This document shows, in pieces, positions 25,928 to 35,706 of a stretch of DNA of 64,000 bases; position 1 is the first letter of the stretch; the number at the start of each line of letters is the position of its first letter. A program made the position numbers and the translations under genes. Origin of the DNA: Pseudomonas sp. NC02 (lineage in GTDB: Bacteria > Pseudomonadota > Gammaproteobacteria > Pseudomonadales > Pseudomonadaceae); assembly GCF_002874965.1 (NCBI RefSeq), contig NZ_CP025624.1, forward strand, positions 5,270,001 through 5,334,000. Reading direction: 5' to 3'. The notes beneath the pieces were generated by a model that did no database searches, was not told where the DNA came from, and worked only from the letters and a program-made list of their open reading frames with translations.

Positions 25928-27544
25928 ATGGCAACCCCTTCGCTGACCGCCTCCACCGCCTCCGTCACCAACGATCCCAAACCGCGCCTGGACAAAAAAC
26001 CGGGCCTGGTGACGGTGATCATTTTCTTCGCCGTACTCGCCATGGGCCTGTTGTTCACCGCCTACAGCCTGATGCACGACATGCACGAGCTGGGCACGGT
26101 GGTCACCACCTGGACGCCGTTCCTGCTGCTGGGCGTGGCGCTGTTGATCGCCCTGGGCTTCGAGTTCGTCAACGGCTTCCACGACACCGCCAACGCGGTG
26201 GCCACGGTGATTTACACCAACTCATTGCCACCGCATTTCGCGGTGGTGTGGTCGGGCTTTTTCAACTTCCTCGGCGTGCTGCTATCCAGCGGCGCGGTGG
26301 CGTTCGGCATCATCGCCCTGCTGCCGGTAGAGCTGATTTTGCAGGTCGGCTCCTCCGCCGGCTTTGCGATGATCTTCGCGCTGTTGATCGCCGCGATCCT
26401 GTGGAACCTCGGCACCTGGTGGCTGGGGTTGCCGGCGTCGTCGTCCCACACCTTGATCGGCTCGATCATCGGCGTGGGCGTGGCCAACGCCCTGATGCAT
26501 GGCCGCGACGGCACCAGCGGTGTGGACTGGGGCCAGGCGATCAAGATCGGTTATGCGCTGCTGCTGTCGCCGCTGATCGGCTTCGCCTTCGCCGCCCTGC
26601 TGTTGCTGGCGCTGCGGGCCTTCGTGAAAAATCGCTCGCTGTACAAAGCGCCGAAAGGCGATACCCCGCCGCCTTGGTGGATTCGCGGCATGCTGATCGC
26701 CACCTGCACCGGTGTGTCGTTTGCCCATGGTTCCAACGATGGCCAGAAGGGCATGGGCCTGATCATGTTGATCCTGGTGGGCACCCTGCCGATGGCCTAC
26801 GCGTTGAACCGCACCATGCCGGCCGGTGAGTCGTTGCAGTTTGCCGCGGTGGCCGAAGTCACCCAGGCCGCCCTGGTAAAAGCGGCGCCGCAACTGGCCC
26901 CCGCCGACTCTCGCGGCACCTTGTCGACCTACGTACGCACCAAGGAAGCCACCCCGGAACTGGTGCCCGCCCTGGCCGCCATCACCGGGCATATCGGTGA
27001 GGAAGTGAAGAGCTACGGCTCCCTGGCCGCCGTACCGGCCGAGGCCGTGGGCAACGTGCGTAACGACATGTACCTGACCAGCGAAACCATCCGCCTGATG
27101 GACAAGGGCAAGGTCGGCAACTTCGATGCCGACACCCAGAACAAGCTGCAACTGTTCAAGCAACAGATCGACAACGCCACACGATTTATCCCGCTGTGGG
27201 TCAAGATCGCCGTGGCCATCGCCCTCGGGCTCGGCACCATGGTCGGCTGGAAACGTATCGTGGTGACCGTGGGCGAGAAGATCGGCAAGACTCACCTGAC
27301 CTACGCCCAGGGCGCATCCGCCGAGATGGTGGCGATGCTGACCATCGGCGCGGCAGACATGTATGGCTTGCCGGTGTCCACCACCCATGTGTTGTCGTCG
27401 GGTGTGGCCGGGACCATGGTGGCGAACGGCGGTGGCTTGCAGATGAAGACCATCCGCAACTTGCTGATGGCCTGGGTGCTGACCTTGCCGGCGGCGATTC
27501 TGTTATCGGGCAGCCTGTACTGGCTATTCACCCAATTGTTCTGA
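25928..27544 (+). CDS. Inorganic phosphate transporter, Pit family
   Basis: The 538-residue membrane protein carries both PHO4 signature repeats: GFEFVNGFHDTANAVATVIYT at about 75-95, and FAHGSNDGQKGMGLI in the second half with GLPVSTTHVLSSG further on. A large hydrophilic loop of about 150 residues lies between the halves. It imports phosphate as a metal-phosphate complex with protons. It is monocistronic. The partial phosphate-box-like sequence upstream is not convincing. Confidence 0.9.
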   Translation: MATPSLTASTASVTNDPKPRLDKKPGLVTVIIFFAVLAMGLLFTAYSLMHDMHELGTVVTTWTPFLLLGVALLIALGFEFVNGFHDTANAVATVIYTNSLPPHFAVVWSGFFNFLGVLLSSGAVAFGIIALLPVELILQVGSSAGFAMIFALLIAAILWNLGTWWLGLPASSSHTLIGSIIGVGVANALMHGRDGTSGVDWGQAIKIGYALLLSPLIGFAFAALLLLALRAFVKNRSLYKAPKGDTPPPWWIRGMLIATCTGVSFAHGSNDGQKGMGLIMLILVGTLPMAYALNRTMPAGESLQFAAVAEVTQAALVKAAPQLAPADSRGTLSTYVRTKEATPELVPALAAITGHIGEEVKSYGSLAAVPAEAVGNVRNDMYLTSETIRLMDKGKVGNFDADTQNKLQLFKQQIDNATRFIPLWVKIAVAIALGLGTMVGWKRIVVTVGEKIGKTHLTYAQGASAEMVAMLTIGAADMYGLPVSTTHVLSSGVAGTMVANGGGLQMKTIRNLLMAWVLTLPAAILLSGSLYWLFTQLF

Positions 27545-27560
27545 CACAACCCGATAAAAA

Positions 27561-27649
27561 TGTGGGAGCGGGCTTGCTCGCGAATGCGGTGGCTCAGTCA
27601 CAGACTTATTGACTGACACTCCGCTTTCGCGAGCAAGCCCGCTCCCACA
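27561..27649. repeat. REP doublet, GCGGGCTTGCTCGCG type
   Basis: Inverted arms are identical in type to those at 1401; the centre differs. It separates the phosphate transporter from the convergent pxpC gene. Confidence 0.9.
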
Positions 27650-27667
27650 TTGGGTTCAGTGGTGAGT

Positions 27668-28642
27668 TCAGGTGCTAAACAACCCACCCATCACCTTCAG
27701 CCGCTTCTTGTACACCCGCCGCGCCTCCAACGCTTCCTCCAGCGTCACCGCCACAAACCCCGCCCGCTGGTTCGGTTGCATCTGCCCGATCAGATCCAGG
27801 TCGGCACTGATCACCGTGCCAATCATCGCGTAGCCCCCGCCCGACACCGCGTCCCGGTGCAGCACGATCGGCTCCAGGCCCGCCGGCACCTGGATCGAAC
27901 CGATGGGGTAGCAACTGTCGACGATGTTCGACGGATCGGACCCGGCGCCAAACGGCTGTTCCCGTGGCTGAAAGCTCAAGGCATTGCCGCCCTTGAAGCG
28001 ATAGCCGATGCGGTCGGCCTCCGACCCTACCGTCCAGGGCTCGGCAAAAAAGCTGCTCTTGGCGGCGGGCGTCAGGCGCTCGTAATACAGCCCTGGCACC
28101 ACCCGCAGGGTCACGTCCCCACCCACCGATTGGCGCAACGCCATGGGCAAACTGTTCCCCGCCCGGCCTTTGCCGCTGGCTTCGCCCACGGGCAGTTCAT
28201 CACCCTCCACCAGCCGCCGCCCGTGAAACCCGCCCAACGCACCCAGGGTGTAAGTGGACCGGCTGCCCAATACCAGCGGCACGTCAATACCACCAGCCAC
28301 CGCGAGGTAAGTCCGTGCGCCGGCCTTGGGAAATTCAAAGCGCAGCACTTGCCCGGCCCGCACTTCAAACGCGGTGTCCTGATGCACCACCACGCCGTCC
28401 AGGCGCGGCGACATCAGCGCCCCGCACAACGCCACCAGGGCATCCTGCTGAAACTCCAGCTCCGGCCCGATCAACGTGCATTCCAGCCCGGCAGCGCCGA
28501 TGGGGTTGCCCACCAGGTGGTTGGCCGCGCTCAACGCGTATTGGTCCAGGGCGCCGGATGGCGGGATGCCGAGGTGGTAATAACCTTCGCGGCCAAGATC
28601 CTGCACGGAGGTGGCGAGGCCGGGTTTGAGTACCTTGATCAT
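27668..28642 (-). CDS. pxpC: 5-oxoprolinase subunit C
   Basis: The 324-residue protein belongs to the biotin-dependent carboxyltransferase-like / allophanate hydrolase subunit 2 family (IKVLKPGLATSVQDLGREGYYHLGIPPSGALDQYAL at the start; a central GGIDVPLVLGSRSTYTLGALGG). It works with PxpB and PxpA to open 5-oxoproline to glutamate using ATP. Its start overlaps the pxpB stop (ATGA), and all three pxp genes lie in order on the reverse strand, so the complex is complete. Confidence 0.93.
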   Translation of the reverse strand: MIKVLKPGLATSVQDLGREGYYHLGIPPSGALDQYALSAANHLVGNPIGAAGLECTLIGPELEFQQDALVALCGALMSPRLDGVVVHQDTAFEVRAGQVLRFEFPKAGARTYLAVAGGIDVPLVLGSRSTYTLGALGGFHGRRLVEGDELPVGEASGKGRAGNSLPMALRQSVGGDVTLRVVPGLYYERLTPAAKSSFFAEPWTVGSEADRIGYRFKGGNALSFQPREQPFGAGSDPSNIVDSCYPIGSIQVPAGLEPIVLHRDAVSGGGYAMIGTVISADLDLIGQMQPNQRAGFVAVTLEEALEARRVYKKRLKVMGGLFST

Positions 28643-29517
28643 GCCAGCGCCTCCTGCAGGGTTTTCGGGTAGCCGATGGGGTCGGCGAGAAAGGCGTCGA
28701 GGGAAAACTCCACCGGGCGGATGCGCAGGTCGAAGCGCCCTGCGTCCACTTCTGCCACGGCCAGGTCATAGGCGTCGCGGTCCATGGGTTTGAACTGCAC
28801 GATGTCGCCGGGGCGGAAGAACACCATGTGCTCTTTCAGGTAAGCCAGTTGCTGTTGCGGGTCGTAGATCGGCGCCGGGGTGACGCCGAACATCTGGTAA
28901 CCGCCGGCGCCGCGTACCGAATAGATACAGCCGAAGCAGCCGCCGTGGCCGAGGGTCAATTTCGGCGTGTCGGTGCGTGGGCGCAGGTACTTGGGCACCT
29001 GCAACTGCCGCTCGCGTTCCACCATCTGGAACATGAACGGCAAGCCCGCCACAAACCCCACCATCGAGACAAACCACGGCGCGCCACTGTGGGCCGCGAT
29101 AAACGCGTCCACATCCGCCAGGCCGTTGATCCGCGCTGCGTATTCCAGGTCGGTACCGGTCGGGTCCTGATGACGGTCGCGAAAGCGCATCAGGGTTTCA
29201 TGGGTCCAGGGGTCGTTGTACAGCACCGGGATTTCGATGATGCGGGTGTGCAAGGTGCGTTCGGCCACGGCCTGGGCTTCGGCGCTTTGTACCGCGTCGA
29301 GCAACACGTGGGGCGCGATGCGGTCCGGGTCGAAACGAATCTGGAACGAGGCATTTGCCAGGCAGACGTCCAGCACACCGTCCAGGGCCAGGCGTTCCAC
29401 CGCACGGGTGACGGCCATGCCCTTGAAGAAAGCCTCCAGGGACATGCTCTCGCTGACCTCGGCAAACAGGTGTTCATCACCGCCAAAGCTGTAGCGGATC
29501 GGGGAAGATTCAGCCAT
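28639..29517 (-). CDS. pxpB: 5-oxoprolinase subunit B
   Basis: The 292-residue protein starts at 29517, preceded by AGAGGAACAG. It has the allophanate hydrolase subunit 1 pattern: RYSFGGDEHLFAEV at the N-terminus, IEIPVLYNDPWTHETL in the middle, FVAGLPFMFQM and the C-terminal KFGGCFGC-like glycine block GHGGCFGCIYSVRGAGGYQMFG. It pairs with PxpC for ATP-dependent phosphorylation of 5-oxoproline. It is somewhat longer than many PxpB proteins, with an extra N-terminal part. It overlaps pxpC by 4 bp. Confidence 0.9.
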   Translation of the reverse strand: MAESSPIRYSFGGDEHLFAEVSESMSLEAFFKGMAVTRAVERLALDGVLDVCLANASFQIRFDPDRIAPHVLLDAVQSAEAQAVAERTLHTRIIEIPVLYNDPWTHETLMRFRDRHQDPTGTDLEYAARINGLADVDAFIAAHSGAPWFVSMVGFVAGLPFMFQMVERERQLQVPKYLRPRTDTPKLTLGHGGCFGCIYSVRGAGGYQMFGVTPAPIYDPQQQLAYLKEHMVFFRPGDIVQFKPMDRDAYDLAVAEVDAGRFDLRIRPVEFSLDAFLADPIGYPKTLQEALA

Positions 29518-29593
29518 GTCTGTTCCTCTTGGAATCATTGTAGAAAGGCAGGCAAAAAATCAGTCAGACCCGGTGTCTGGGCACCGGTGTCGG

Positions 29594-30352
29594 TCAGCGG
29601 GGTGTGCGCACTTCGATGCCTGCCTGATCCAGCGCTTCACGGGTGGCTTCCACCAGTTCAAGGGCGCCGGGGGTGTCGCTGTGCAGGCAAATGGAATCAA
29701 ATTCGATAAACAGGTCTTCGCCTTCAACCGTGCGCACCAGGCCGGTCTGGCAGGCACGCAGGACACGCGCCGCAACCGTCGCCGGATCCAGCGCCCGCAC
29801 ATTGCGGGTAAACACGATGGAGCCGGTGAGATCGTACTCACGGTCGGCATAAAACTCCCGCACCACCGGCTGGCCGAGTTCTTTGGCAATGCGCCAGATC
29901 ACCGAGTTGGGCATGCAGTACAGCAACAGCGTGGGTTCCAGGCGTTGCAGGTTTTCCACCAACAGCCGCGCCGCTTCTTCGTCCCGCGCCAGATGCATGT
30001 ACAACGCGCCGTGGGGCTTGATGTGTTGCAGCGTGAGGCCCTGCACCCGGGCGATTTCCCGCAGGGCGCCGAGTTGATAGAGCATGTCGTCCACCAGCTC
30101 CTGGGCCGGGGCGTTGATATGGCGTCGGCCGAAACCTACGAGGTCGCGAAAACCCGGGTGCGCGCCAATCGCCACGCCCAACTGCTTGGCGCGTTCGACG
30201 GTACGGCGCATGGTGCCCGGGTCGCCGGCGTGAAAGCCGGTGGCGATGTTGGCCGAGCTGATGTAGGCCATCAGTTCGCTGTCGACGCCGTCGCCGATGG
30301 TCCAGGGGCCGAAGCCTTCGCCCATGTCCGAATTGAAATCCACTGCCTGCAT
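29594..30352 (-). CDS. pxpA: 5-oxoprolinase subunit A (LamB/YcsF family)
   Basis: The 252-residue product begins [14 protein letters not shown] and has [22 protein letters not shown], then [16 protein letters not shown] and VKPHGALY-like [15 protein letters not shown], all hallmarks of PxpA. It is the first gene of the pxpA-pxpB-pxpC series on the reverse strand, with a 76-bp gap to pxpB. It is divergent from a LysR regulator at 30585, the likely controller; the spacer is largely filled by a long palindromic repeat. Confidence 0.93.
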   Translation of the reverse strand: MQAVDFNSDMGEGFGPWTIGDGVDSELMAYISSANIATGFHAGDPGTMRRTVERAKQLGVAIGAHPGFRDLVGFGRRHINAPAQELVDDMLYQLGALREIARVQGLTLQHIKPHGALYMHLARDEEAARLLVENLQRLEPTLLLYCMPNSVIWRIAKELGQPVVREFYADREYDLTGSIVFTRNVRALDPATVAARVLRACQTGLVRTVEGEDLFIEFDSICLHSDTPGALELVEATREALDQAGIEVRTPR

Positions 30353-30461
30353 CGGGGTCGCTCCGTTGAAGTTCTTGCGATGGAAATTAGGCTGCCCCTT
30401 GACCCCTTGGGAAGATCTATTATCAGATGCCCCATCTTCTGAAAATCAGATACCCGATACT

Positions 30462-30574
30462 GATCGTTCCCACGCTCCGCGTGGGAATGCCGCCCTGGAC
30501 GCTCTGCGTCCGCCTTTGAAATCGTGACGCAGAGCGTCACAGGATGCGTTCCCACGCAGAGCGTGGGAGCGAGC
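30462..30574. repeat. Long palindromic repeat, GTTCCCACGCTC type
   Basis: Two nested inverted units (gatcgttcccacgctccgcg...gcagagcgtgggagc outside; gacgctctgcgtc...gacgcagagcgtc inside) span about 113 bp and end just before the LysR ribosome-binding site. Copies occur at 43383 and 63429. It is a separate family from the REP doublets. Confidence 0.88.
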
Positions 30575-30584
30575 GGAGAAACCA

Positions 30585-31502
30585 ATGTCCCTGACCCTGC
30601 GCCAAATCCGCTACTTCGTCGCCACCGCCGAAATCGGCCAGATCTCCCAGGCGGCGATTCACCTGAACATCTCCCAATCGGCGGTGACCACCGCGATCAA
30701 GGAGCTGGAAGCGATGCTCGGCGCGCAGCTATTCGTGCGCTCGGCCCAGGGCATGAGCCTGACCGACGCCGGGCGGCATTTCCTCAACCGGGCGTATGTG
30801 ATTGTGCGCAGCGTCGACGATGCCCTGAACAGCCCGCTGCCGGACTACCGCGCCAGCGGCGTATTGCGGGTGGCCGCCAGCTACACCGTGCTCGGTTACT
30901 TCCTGCCGCACCACTTGCAGCGCATGGAACACTGGCACCCGGACGTGACCATCGAGGTGTTCGAACAGGAACGCCAGGCCATCGAACACGGCCTGCTCAA
31001 CGGCCAGTTCGACATGGCCGTGGTGCTCACCGCCAACCTCACCCACGCCGATATCGTCTCGGAAATCCTCTTCAACTCCGAACGCCGCCTGTGGCTGCCC
31101 AGCCATCACCCGTTGTGCGAACGCCCCGCCGTGAGCCTCGCCGATGTGGCCAGGGAGCCGTACATTTTCCTCACCGTCGACGAAGCCGAACAAAGCGCCA
31201 TGCGCTACTGGGAACAGGCCGGGCAAACCCCCAAGGTGCGGCTGCGCACCAGTTCGGTGGAGGCAGTGCGCAGCATGGTCGCCAACGGCAGCGGCGTGGC
31301 GATCTTGTCAGACCTGGTGCATCGCCCGTGGTCACTGGAAGGCAAACGCATCGAAACCGTGAGCGTCACCGACAAGGTCACGCCCATGAGCGTCGGCCTG
31401 GCCTGGCACCGCGAGCGCGATTTCACTCCGGCGATGCAGGCGTTTCGGGATTACTTCCATGATGCATTCCTGGCGCCGCAGCAGTTGTCTGCCCGGCGTT
31501 GA
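30585..31502 (+). CDS. LysR-family regulator, probable pxp regulator
   Basis: The 305-residue protein has a LysR HTH at residues 3-60 ([38 protein letters not shown]) and a normal effector domain. It is divergent from pxpA. Transcription of the two genes is separated by a long palindrome. It probably senses a 5-oxoproline-related effector, which is inference from position. Its last 80 bases overlap the 3' end of another LysR gene on the opposite strand. Confidence 0.9.
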   Translation: MSLTLRQIRYFVATAEIGQISQAAIHLNISQSAVTTAIKELEAMLGAQLFVRSAQGMSLTDAGRHFLNRAYVIVRSVDDALNSPLPDYRASGVLRVAASYTVLGYFLPHHLQRMEHWHPDVTIEVFEQERQAIEHGLLNGQFDMAVVLTANLTHADIVSEILFNSERRLWLPSHHPLCERPAVSLADVAREPYIFLTVDEAEQSAMRYWEQAGQTPKVRLRTSSVEAVRSMVANGSGVAILSDLVHRPWSLEGKRIETVSVTDKVTPMSVGLAWHRERDFTPAMQAFRDYFHDAFLAPQQLSARR

Positions 31503-32394
31503 AAGCAGCCTGCAAGGTGGCGGCCAGCCAATCCATGAACACCCGCACCCGCAGCGGCAAATGCCGTTGGCCGGCGTACAGCAGGGACACGTCCAGTGCC
31601 GGCGCCGGATAGTCCGGCAGCACCGCCACCAACTCGCCGCTGGCCAGTTGATCGTGAATGCCCAGGGCGGGCACCTGGGTCAGGCCAAAGCCACCGATGC
31701 ACGCCGCCCGGTAAGCGTCGGTGCTGTTGACCGTGACGCGCCCGGCCATGGGAATCCGCTGCACCTTGTTGCCTTGTACGTATTCAAACCCTGGGGAGCG
31801 TGAGCCCAGCGGGCGTACGTAATGCACCAGTTGATGGTGAGCCAAATCAGCGAGCGTCCTGGGTACGCCGTGGCGCTTCAGGTACGCAGCACTGGCGCAG
31901 TTGATCATCGGCATGCTGCACAACAAGCGGGCTACCACCGACTGGTCCGGCTGCGCACCGACGCGCAAGACGCAGTCGAAACCTTCCGCCAGCAAATCAA
32001 CCTGGCGGTCGGTGCTGCTGATTTCCAGCTCGATCAGCGGGTGCAGGTCCATGAACTCGGGCAGGCGCGGCAGGATCAATTCCCGGGCCATGACATTGGG
32101 CATGTCCACCCGAATGCGCCCCGCCAGCTGCGCTTCATCCTGGCGAAACAAGCCTTCCAGCTCTTCCATGTGCGACAGCAAATCCTTGCTGCGCTCATAC
32201 AGCACGCGCCCGTCCTGGGTCGCCTGAACCTTGCGCGTGGTGCGCTGCAACAGGCGCGCGCCCAGCAACTCTTCCAGCGCCTGCACATGCTCGGAAACCG
32301 TGGAGCGCGGCAAGCCCAGGCTCTCGCCCGCCTGGGTGAAACTCGACAGTTCGGCAACGCGCACGAAGGTACGCAGCAACTCTAGTTTGTTCAT
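31423..32394 (-). CDS. LysR-family regulator (CrgA/YhjC-like subgroup)
   Basis: The 323-residue protein has its HTH at residues 2-60 (KLELLRTFVRVAELSSFTQAGESLGLPRSTVSEHVQALEELLGARLLQRTTRKV), the subgroup often found next to SDR genes. It is divergent from the SDR gene at 32507, which is its likely target. Its C-terminal 26 codons lie opposite the end of the preceding LysR gene, so the two converge and overlap by 80 bp. Confidence 0.9.
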   Translation of the reverse strand: MNKLELLRTFVRVAELSSFTQAGESLGLPRSTVSEHVQALEELLGARLLQRTTRKVQATQDGRVLYERSKDLLSHMEELEGLFRQDEAQLAGRIRVDMPNVMARELILPRLPEFMDLHPLIELEISSTDRQVDLLAEGFDCVLRVGAQPDQSVVARLLCSMPMINCASAAYLKRHGVPRTLADLAHHQLVHYVRPLGSRSPGFEYVQGNKVQRIPMAGRVTVNSTDAYRAACIGGFGLTQVPALGIHDQLASGELVAVLPDYPAPALDVSLLYAGQRHLPLRVRVFMDWLAATLQAAFNAGQTTAAAPGMHHGSNPETPASPE

Positions 32395-32506
32395 GGGATT
32401 GTTCGCCTTATCCGGCCAGTGATTCCGGCATAGCTCTGTTTATCACGTTACGGCCGGACAAATACACTCAGTCCCACTAACCATCACACGCCCCGAGGAC
32501 TTCACC

Positions 32507-33265
32507 ATGACCCGTAAAATCGCACTCATCACCGGCGCCAGCCGCGGCCTGGGCAAAAGCGCTGCGCTGCACCTGGCGGCACAAGGCGTCGACATTATCG
32601 GTACCTACAACAGCGCGGCGGACGAAGCCCAGGCCGTGGTCGCCCAAGTCGAAGCGCTGGGCGGCAAGGCGGCCATGCTGCAACTGGACGTCAGCCAGAG
32701 TTCCACCTTCGAGGCGTTCACCGCCCAGGTCGGCTCGGTATTGAAGGACGTGTTCGGCCAGGCGCACTTCAACTTCCTGATCAACAACGCCGGGATCGGC
32801 GCCCACGCCAGCTTCGCCGACACCACCGAAGCGCAGTTCGACCAACTGGTGGCGATCCACTTCAAGGGCCCGTTTTTCCTGACCCAGAAACTGCTGCCGC
32901 TGATCAGCGACGGTGGCCGCATCATCAATATCTCCAGCGGCCTGGCGCGCTTCAGCCTGCCGGGTTATTCGGCCTATGCCTCGATGAAAGGCGCGGTGGA
33001 AGTGCTGACCCGCTACCAGGCCAAGGAACTGGGTGCCCGTGGCATCACCGTGAACACCCTGGCCCCCGGCGCGATTGCCACCGACTTCAGCGGCGGCGTG
33101 GTGCGCGACAATCCGGACGTGAACGCGATGGTCGCCAACAACACCGCCCTCGGTCGCGCAGGCTTGCCGGATGATATCGGCGGGGCGATTTCCACCCTGC
33201 TGGCCGACGGCAGCAACTGGATCACCGGGCAACGGGTCGAGGCCTCGGGCGGGATGTTTCTGTAA
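32507..33265 (+). CDS. SDR-family oxidoreductase
   Basis: The 252-residue classical SDR has TGASRGLGKS at residues 9-18, NNAGIG near 88-93, ISSGLARFSLPGYSAYASMKG holding the Ser and the YxxxK pair, and a C-terminal QRVEASGGMFL. This is the usual size and motif set for 3-oxoacyl-reductase-like enzymes; the substrate is unknown. It lies between two LysR genes and is divergent from the first. Confidence 0.92.
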   Translation: MTRKIALITGASRGLGKSAALHLAAQGVDIIGTYNSAADEAQAVVAQVEALGGKAAMLQLDVSQSSTFEAFTAQVGSVLKDVFGQAHFNFLINNAGIGAHASFADTTEAQFDQLVAIHFKGPFFLTQKLLPLISDGGRIINISSGLARFSLPGYSAYASMKGAVEVLTRYQAKELGARGITVNTLAPGAIATDFSGGVVRDNPDVNAMVANNTALGRAGLPDDIGGAISTLLADGSNWITGQRVEASGGMFL

Positions 33266-33322
33266 CGCTCTCGGATTCTCCGCTAGCATCAATGCTTTCG
33301 GATACCTGACAGGCAATCACCC

Positions 33323-34231
33323 ATGAGTTTTGATCCAGGACTGGCCGGTGGCATGGGCGTACTGGCCGCCGTGGTCGACAGCGGCAGTTTCGCCCGCGCC
33401 GCCGACAGCCTGGAGATGACGCCTTCGGGGGTCAGCCGGGCTATTTCGCGGCTGGAAAAACGCTTGGGCATCCGCCTGTTCGACCGCACTACCCGCTCGG
33501 TGCAATTGACCGACGAGGGCCGGCGTTTCTACCAGGAAATCGCCCCCCTGCTGGCCGGCCTGGAAGAAGCCGCCAGCTCGGCGGCCGACAGCGCCCTGAC
33601 GGTGCGCGGGCGGTTGCGGGTGAACATCGACCCGTACTTTTCGCGGCTGGTGCTGGGGCCGGTGCTGGGTGAATTCATGAGCCAATACCCGCAGCTGCAG
33701 TTGGACCTGCACACGCGGGATCAACTCGGGGACCTGGTGGCGGATGGCTTTGACCTGGCCATCCGTTTTGGCATTCCGCAATCGTCCTCGCTGATCGCCC
33801 GCAAGCTGATGGAAGTGCGGGTGCTGACGTTGGCCTCGCCAGCTTATCTCGAGCGGCATGGTCGCCCTTCACACCCCAAGGACCTGGAAGACGGCCAGCA
33901 CGTGTGCATCGACTTTCGCGACTCCCAGACCGGCCGGCCGTTTGGCTGGGAATTCCACCGGCCGGGCGAGCAGGTCAACATCGCCACCAGCGGGCGGCTG
34001 GTGGTCAACGATGCCGGGACCTTGTACAGCGTGTGCGAACACGGCCATGCAGTGGCGCAAATGCTCGACCTTGGGCTGGCACCGGCGCTGAAATCCGGCG
34101 CGTTGATCGAGTTGTTTCCCGACTGGCCCGACGAGCGTTTCCCGTTGTATGCCTTCTACCCGTCGCGGCATTTGCCGGCGGCCAAGGTGCGGGCATTCCT
34201 CGATTTTGTGGCCGCCCTACAACCCCTGTAG
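33323..34231 (+). CDS. LysR-family regulator
   Basis: The 302-residue protein has a LysR HTH (LAAVVDSGSFARAADSLEMTPSGVSRAISRLEKRLGIRLFDRTTRSV) and an effector domain of normal length. It follows the SDR gene by 57 bp in the same direction, so both flanking LysR genes could regulate that enzyme. A REP-type palindrome follows its stop. Confidence 0.92.
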   Translation: MSFDPGLAGGMGVLAAVVDSGSFARAADSLEMTPSGVSRAISRLEKRLGIRLFDRTTRSVQLTDEGRRFYQEIAPLLAGLEEAASSAADSALTVRGRLRVNIDPYFSRLVLGPVLGEFMSQYPQLQLDLHTRDQLGDLVADGFDLAIRFGIPQSSSLIARKLMEVRVLTLASPAYLERHGRPSHPKDLEDGQHVCIDFRDSQTGRPFGWEFHRPGEQVNIATSGRLVVNDAGTLYSVCEHGHAVAQMLDLGLAPALKSGALIELFPDWPDERFPLYAFYPSRHLPAAKVRAFLDFVAALQPL

Positions 34232-34292
34232 GAGCTGGCTTGCCGGCGATGACGTATCCAAAATCGCCATCGCCGGCAAGCCGGACTCCTAC
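34228..34292. repeat. REP doublet variant, TGTAGGAGCTGGCTTGCCGGCGATG type
   Basis: Arms ctgtaggagctggcttgccggcgat and cgccggcaagccggactcctac face each other over a short centre. The right arm overlaps the stop codon of the PACE-family gene, unusual for an extragenic repeat. It lies between two convergent genes. Confidence 0.8.
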
Positions 34293-34726
34293 GCGGTGCG
34301 CATCCGTTTCTGCATAATCCGCTCCCGCGCGGCGTCATACGCCCAGTGATACACGTAGGTGTATGGCAGGAAAAACAGCAACACGCCGATGTCGAGGATA
34401 AACGCCTGCATCAGGCTGATGTCCAGCCACCAGGCAATCAACGGCACACAGATCGCCACCAGCCCGCCTTCAAACATCAACGCATGCAGCACGCGGGTCC
34501 ACACCCCGCCGGACAGTTGCAGGCGCGCCTTGAGACGGTCGAACAGGCCGTTGAAAATCACGTTCCAGGCCAGTGCCATAAGGCTGATGGCCAAGGTCAC
34601 GACGCCCATCTCCAGGGCCGGTTTATCCATGATCCACGCCAGCAGCGGTGTACAGATCAACAAGGCCAATCCTTCAAAACCAATGGCCTGCCAAACGCGT
34701 TCAGTAATCGACTTGGTGGGTGTCAT
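34289..34726 (-). CDS. PACE-family efflux transporter (AceI-like)
   Basis: The start at 34726 has GGAG 8 bases upstream; an in-frame earlier start at 34798 would add 24 residues. The 145-residue product has four helices arranged as two BTP repeats (ERVWQAIGFEGLALLICTPLLAW and TRVLHALMFEGGLVAICVPLIAWW), each with the E in the first helix. The family exports chlorhexidine and other cationic biocides. A divergent LysR at 34816 is its likely regulator, a common arrangement in pseudomonads. Confidence 0.9.
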   Translation of the reverse strand: MTPTKSITERVWQAIGFEGLALLICTPLLAWIMDKPALEMGVVTLAISLMALAWNVIFNGLFDRLKARLQLSGGVWTRVLHALMFEGGLVAICVPLIAWWLDISLMQAFILDIGVLLFFLPYTYVYHWAYDAARERIMQKRMRTA

Positions 34727-34815
34727 GACCCGTTCTCCGTGAGTGACGATGGTTGCCATCATTACCCTTTGACTCGATACTTCATAACCAGTAACCATCG
34801 ATCAAGGCGATAGTC

Positions 34816-35670
34816 ATGGCATCCCACGAAGTGCTTCAGGCGTTTGTGCAGGCGGCGACCCACGGTTCGTTTTCAGCGGCGGCGCGCAAGCTGGGCAAGA
34901 GCCAGTCCACCGTCAGCGCGGCGGTGGCCAGCCTGGAGATTGACCTGGATGTGGTGCTGTTTGATCGCAGCAGCCGCAAGCCGACGCTGACCCCGGCCGG
35001 GCATGTGCTGCTGCAACGCGCCGAGCAGGTGTTGGAAGCCAGCAGCCGCCTGGAGTTGGCGGCCAGTCAGTTATCCCAGGGATTGGAGCCGAAGCTGAGT
35101 ATCGCGATGTCCGATACGTACCAGTCGGACCGTTTCGAAACCGCCCTCAGTGCCTTCGAGCAGCGCTACCCGGACTTGGAGCTGGAATGCCTGATCGCCG
35201 AATGCGAGGACTTGATCGCCCTGGTGCAAAGTGGCCGGGCGCAGATTGCGTTTATCGAGATGCAGGAGGTTTACCCGCCGGACCTCACCAGCACCACCGT
35301 GGAAGAGCGCACGGAAATCGCGCTGTTTGTCTCACCCAGACATCCGCTGGCGAACCTTGCGGACATCGACCAGCACACCCTGGAACAACACCGCGAACTG
35401 CGCCTGGCGAGCATCATCAACCCGAATGAAACCCGCGGCCTGGGCCGAGTGTGGTCAGCGCCCAGTTACCTGATGCTGATGGAAATGGCGCAGCTGGGTT
35501 TTGGCTGGGCACCGCTGCCGCGCTGGCTGGTGGAGCGGTTTGGCGGCGACCACCTGTGTGAAATCAAGGCCCGGGGCTGGCCGCGCTCGGTGGCGGTGGA
35601 CGCGTTGTGGTCACGCCAGCATCCGCCCGGCCCGGCCGGCAGTTGGTTGCTGGGCAAGATGCTGGAATAA
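34816..35670 (+). CDS. LysR-family regulator, divergent from PACE exporter
   Basis: The 284-residue protein has a LysR HTH (FVQAATHGSFSAAARKLGKSQSTVSAAVASLEIDLD) and a standard effector domain. The start is preceded by AAGGCGATAGTC. It is divergent from the PACE-family exporter, with a 90-bp spacer, and probably activates it. A REP doublet follows the stop. Confidence 0.92.
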   Translation: MASHEVLQAFVQAATHGSFSAAARKLGKSQSTVSAAVASLEIDLDVVLFDRSSRKPTLTPAGHVLLQRAEQVLEASSRLELAASQLSQGLEPKLSIAMSDTYQSDRFETALSAFEQRYPDLELECLIAECEDLIALVQSGRAQIAFIEMQEVYPPDLTSTTVEERTEIALFVSPRHPLANLADIDQHTLEQHRELRLASIINPNETRGLGRVWSAPSYLMLMEMAQLGFGWAPLPRWLVERFGGDHLCEIKARGWPRSVAVDALWSRQHPPGPAGSWLLGKMLE

Positions 35671-35706
35671 CGCCGGAACACACTATTCGCAACGATGAAG
35701 ATCAAA

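Noticed and set aside
25891..26829. Forward open frame in another phase of the Pit transporter gene
   Set aside because: It is an Arg/His-rich shadow; the PHO4 signatures are in the other phase.
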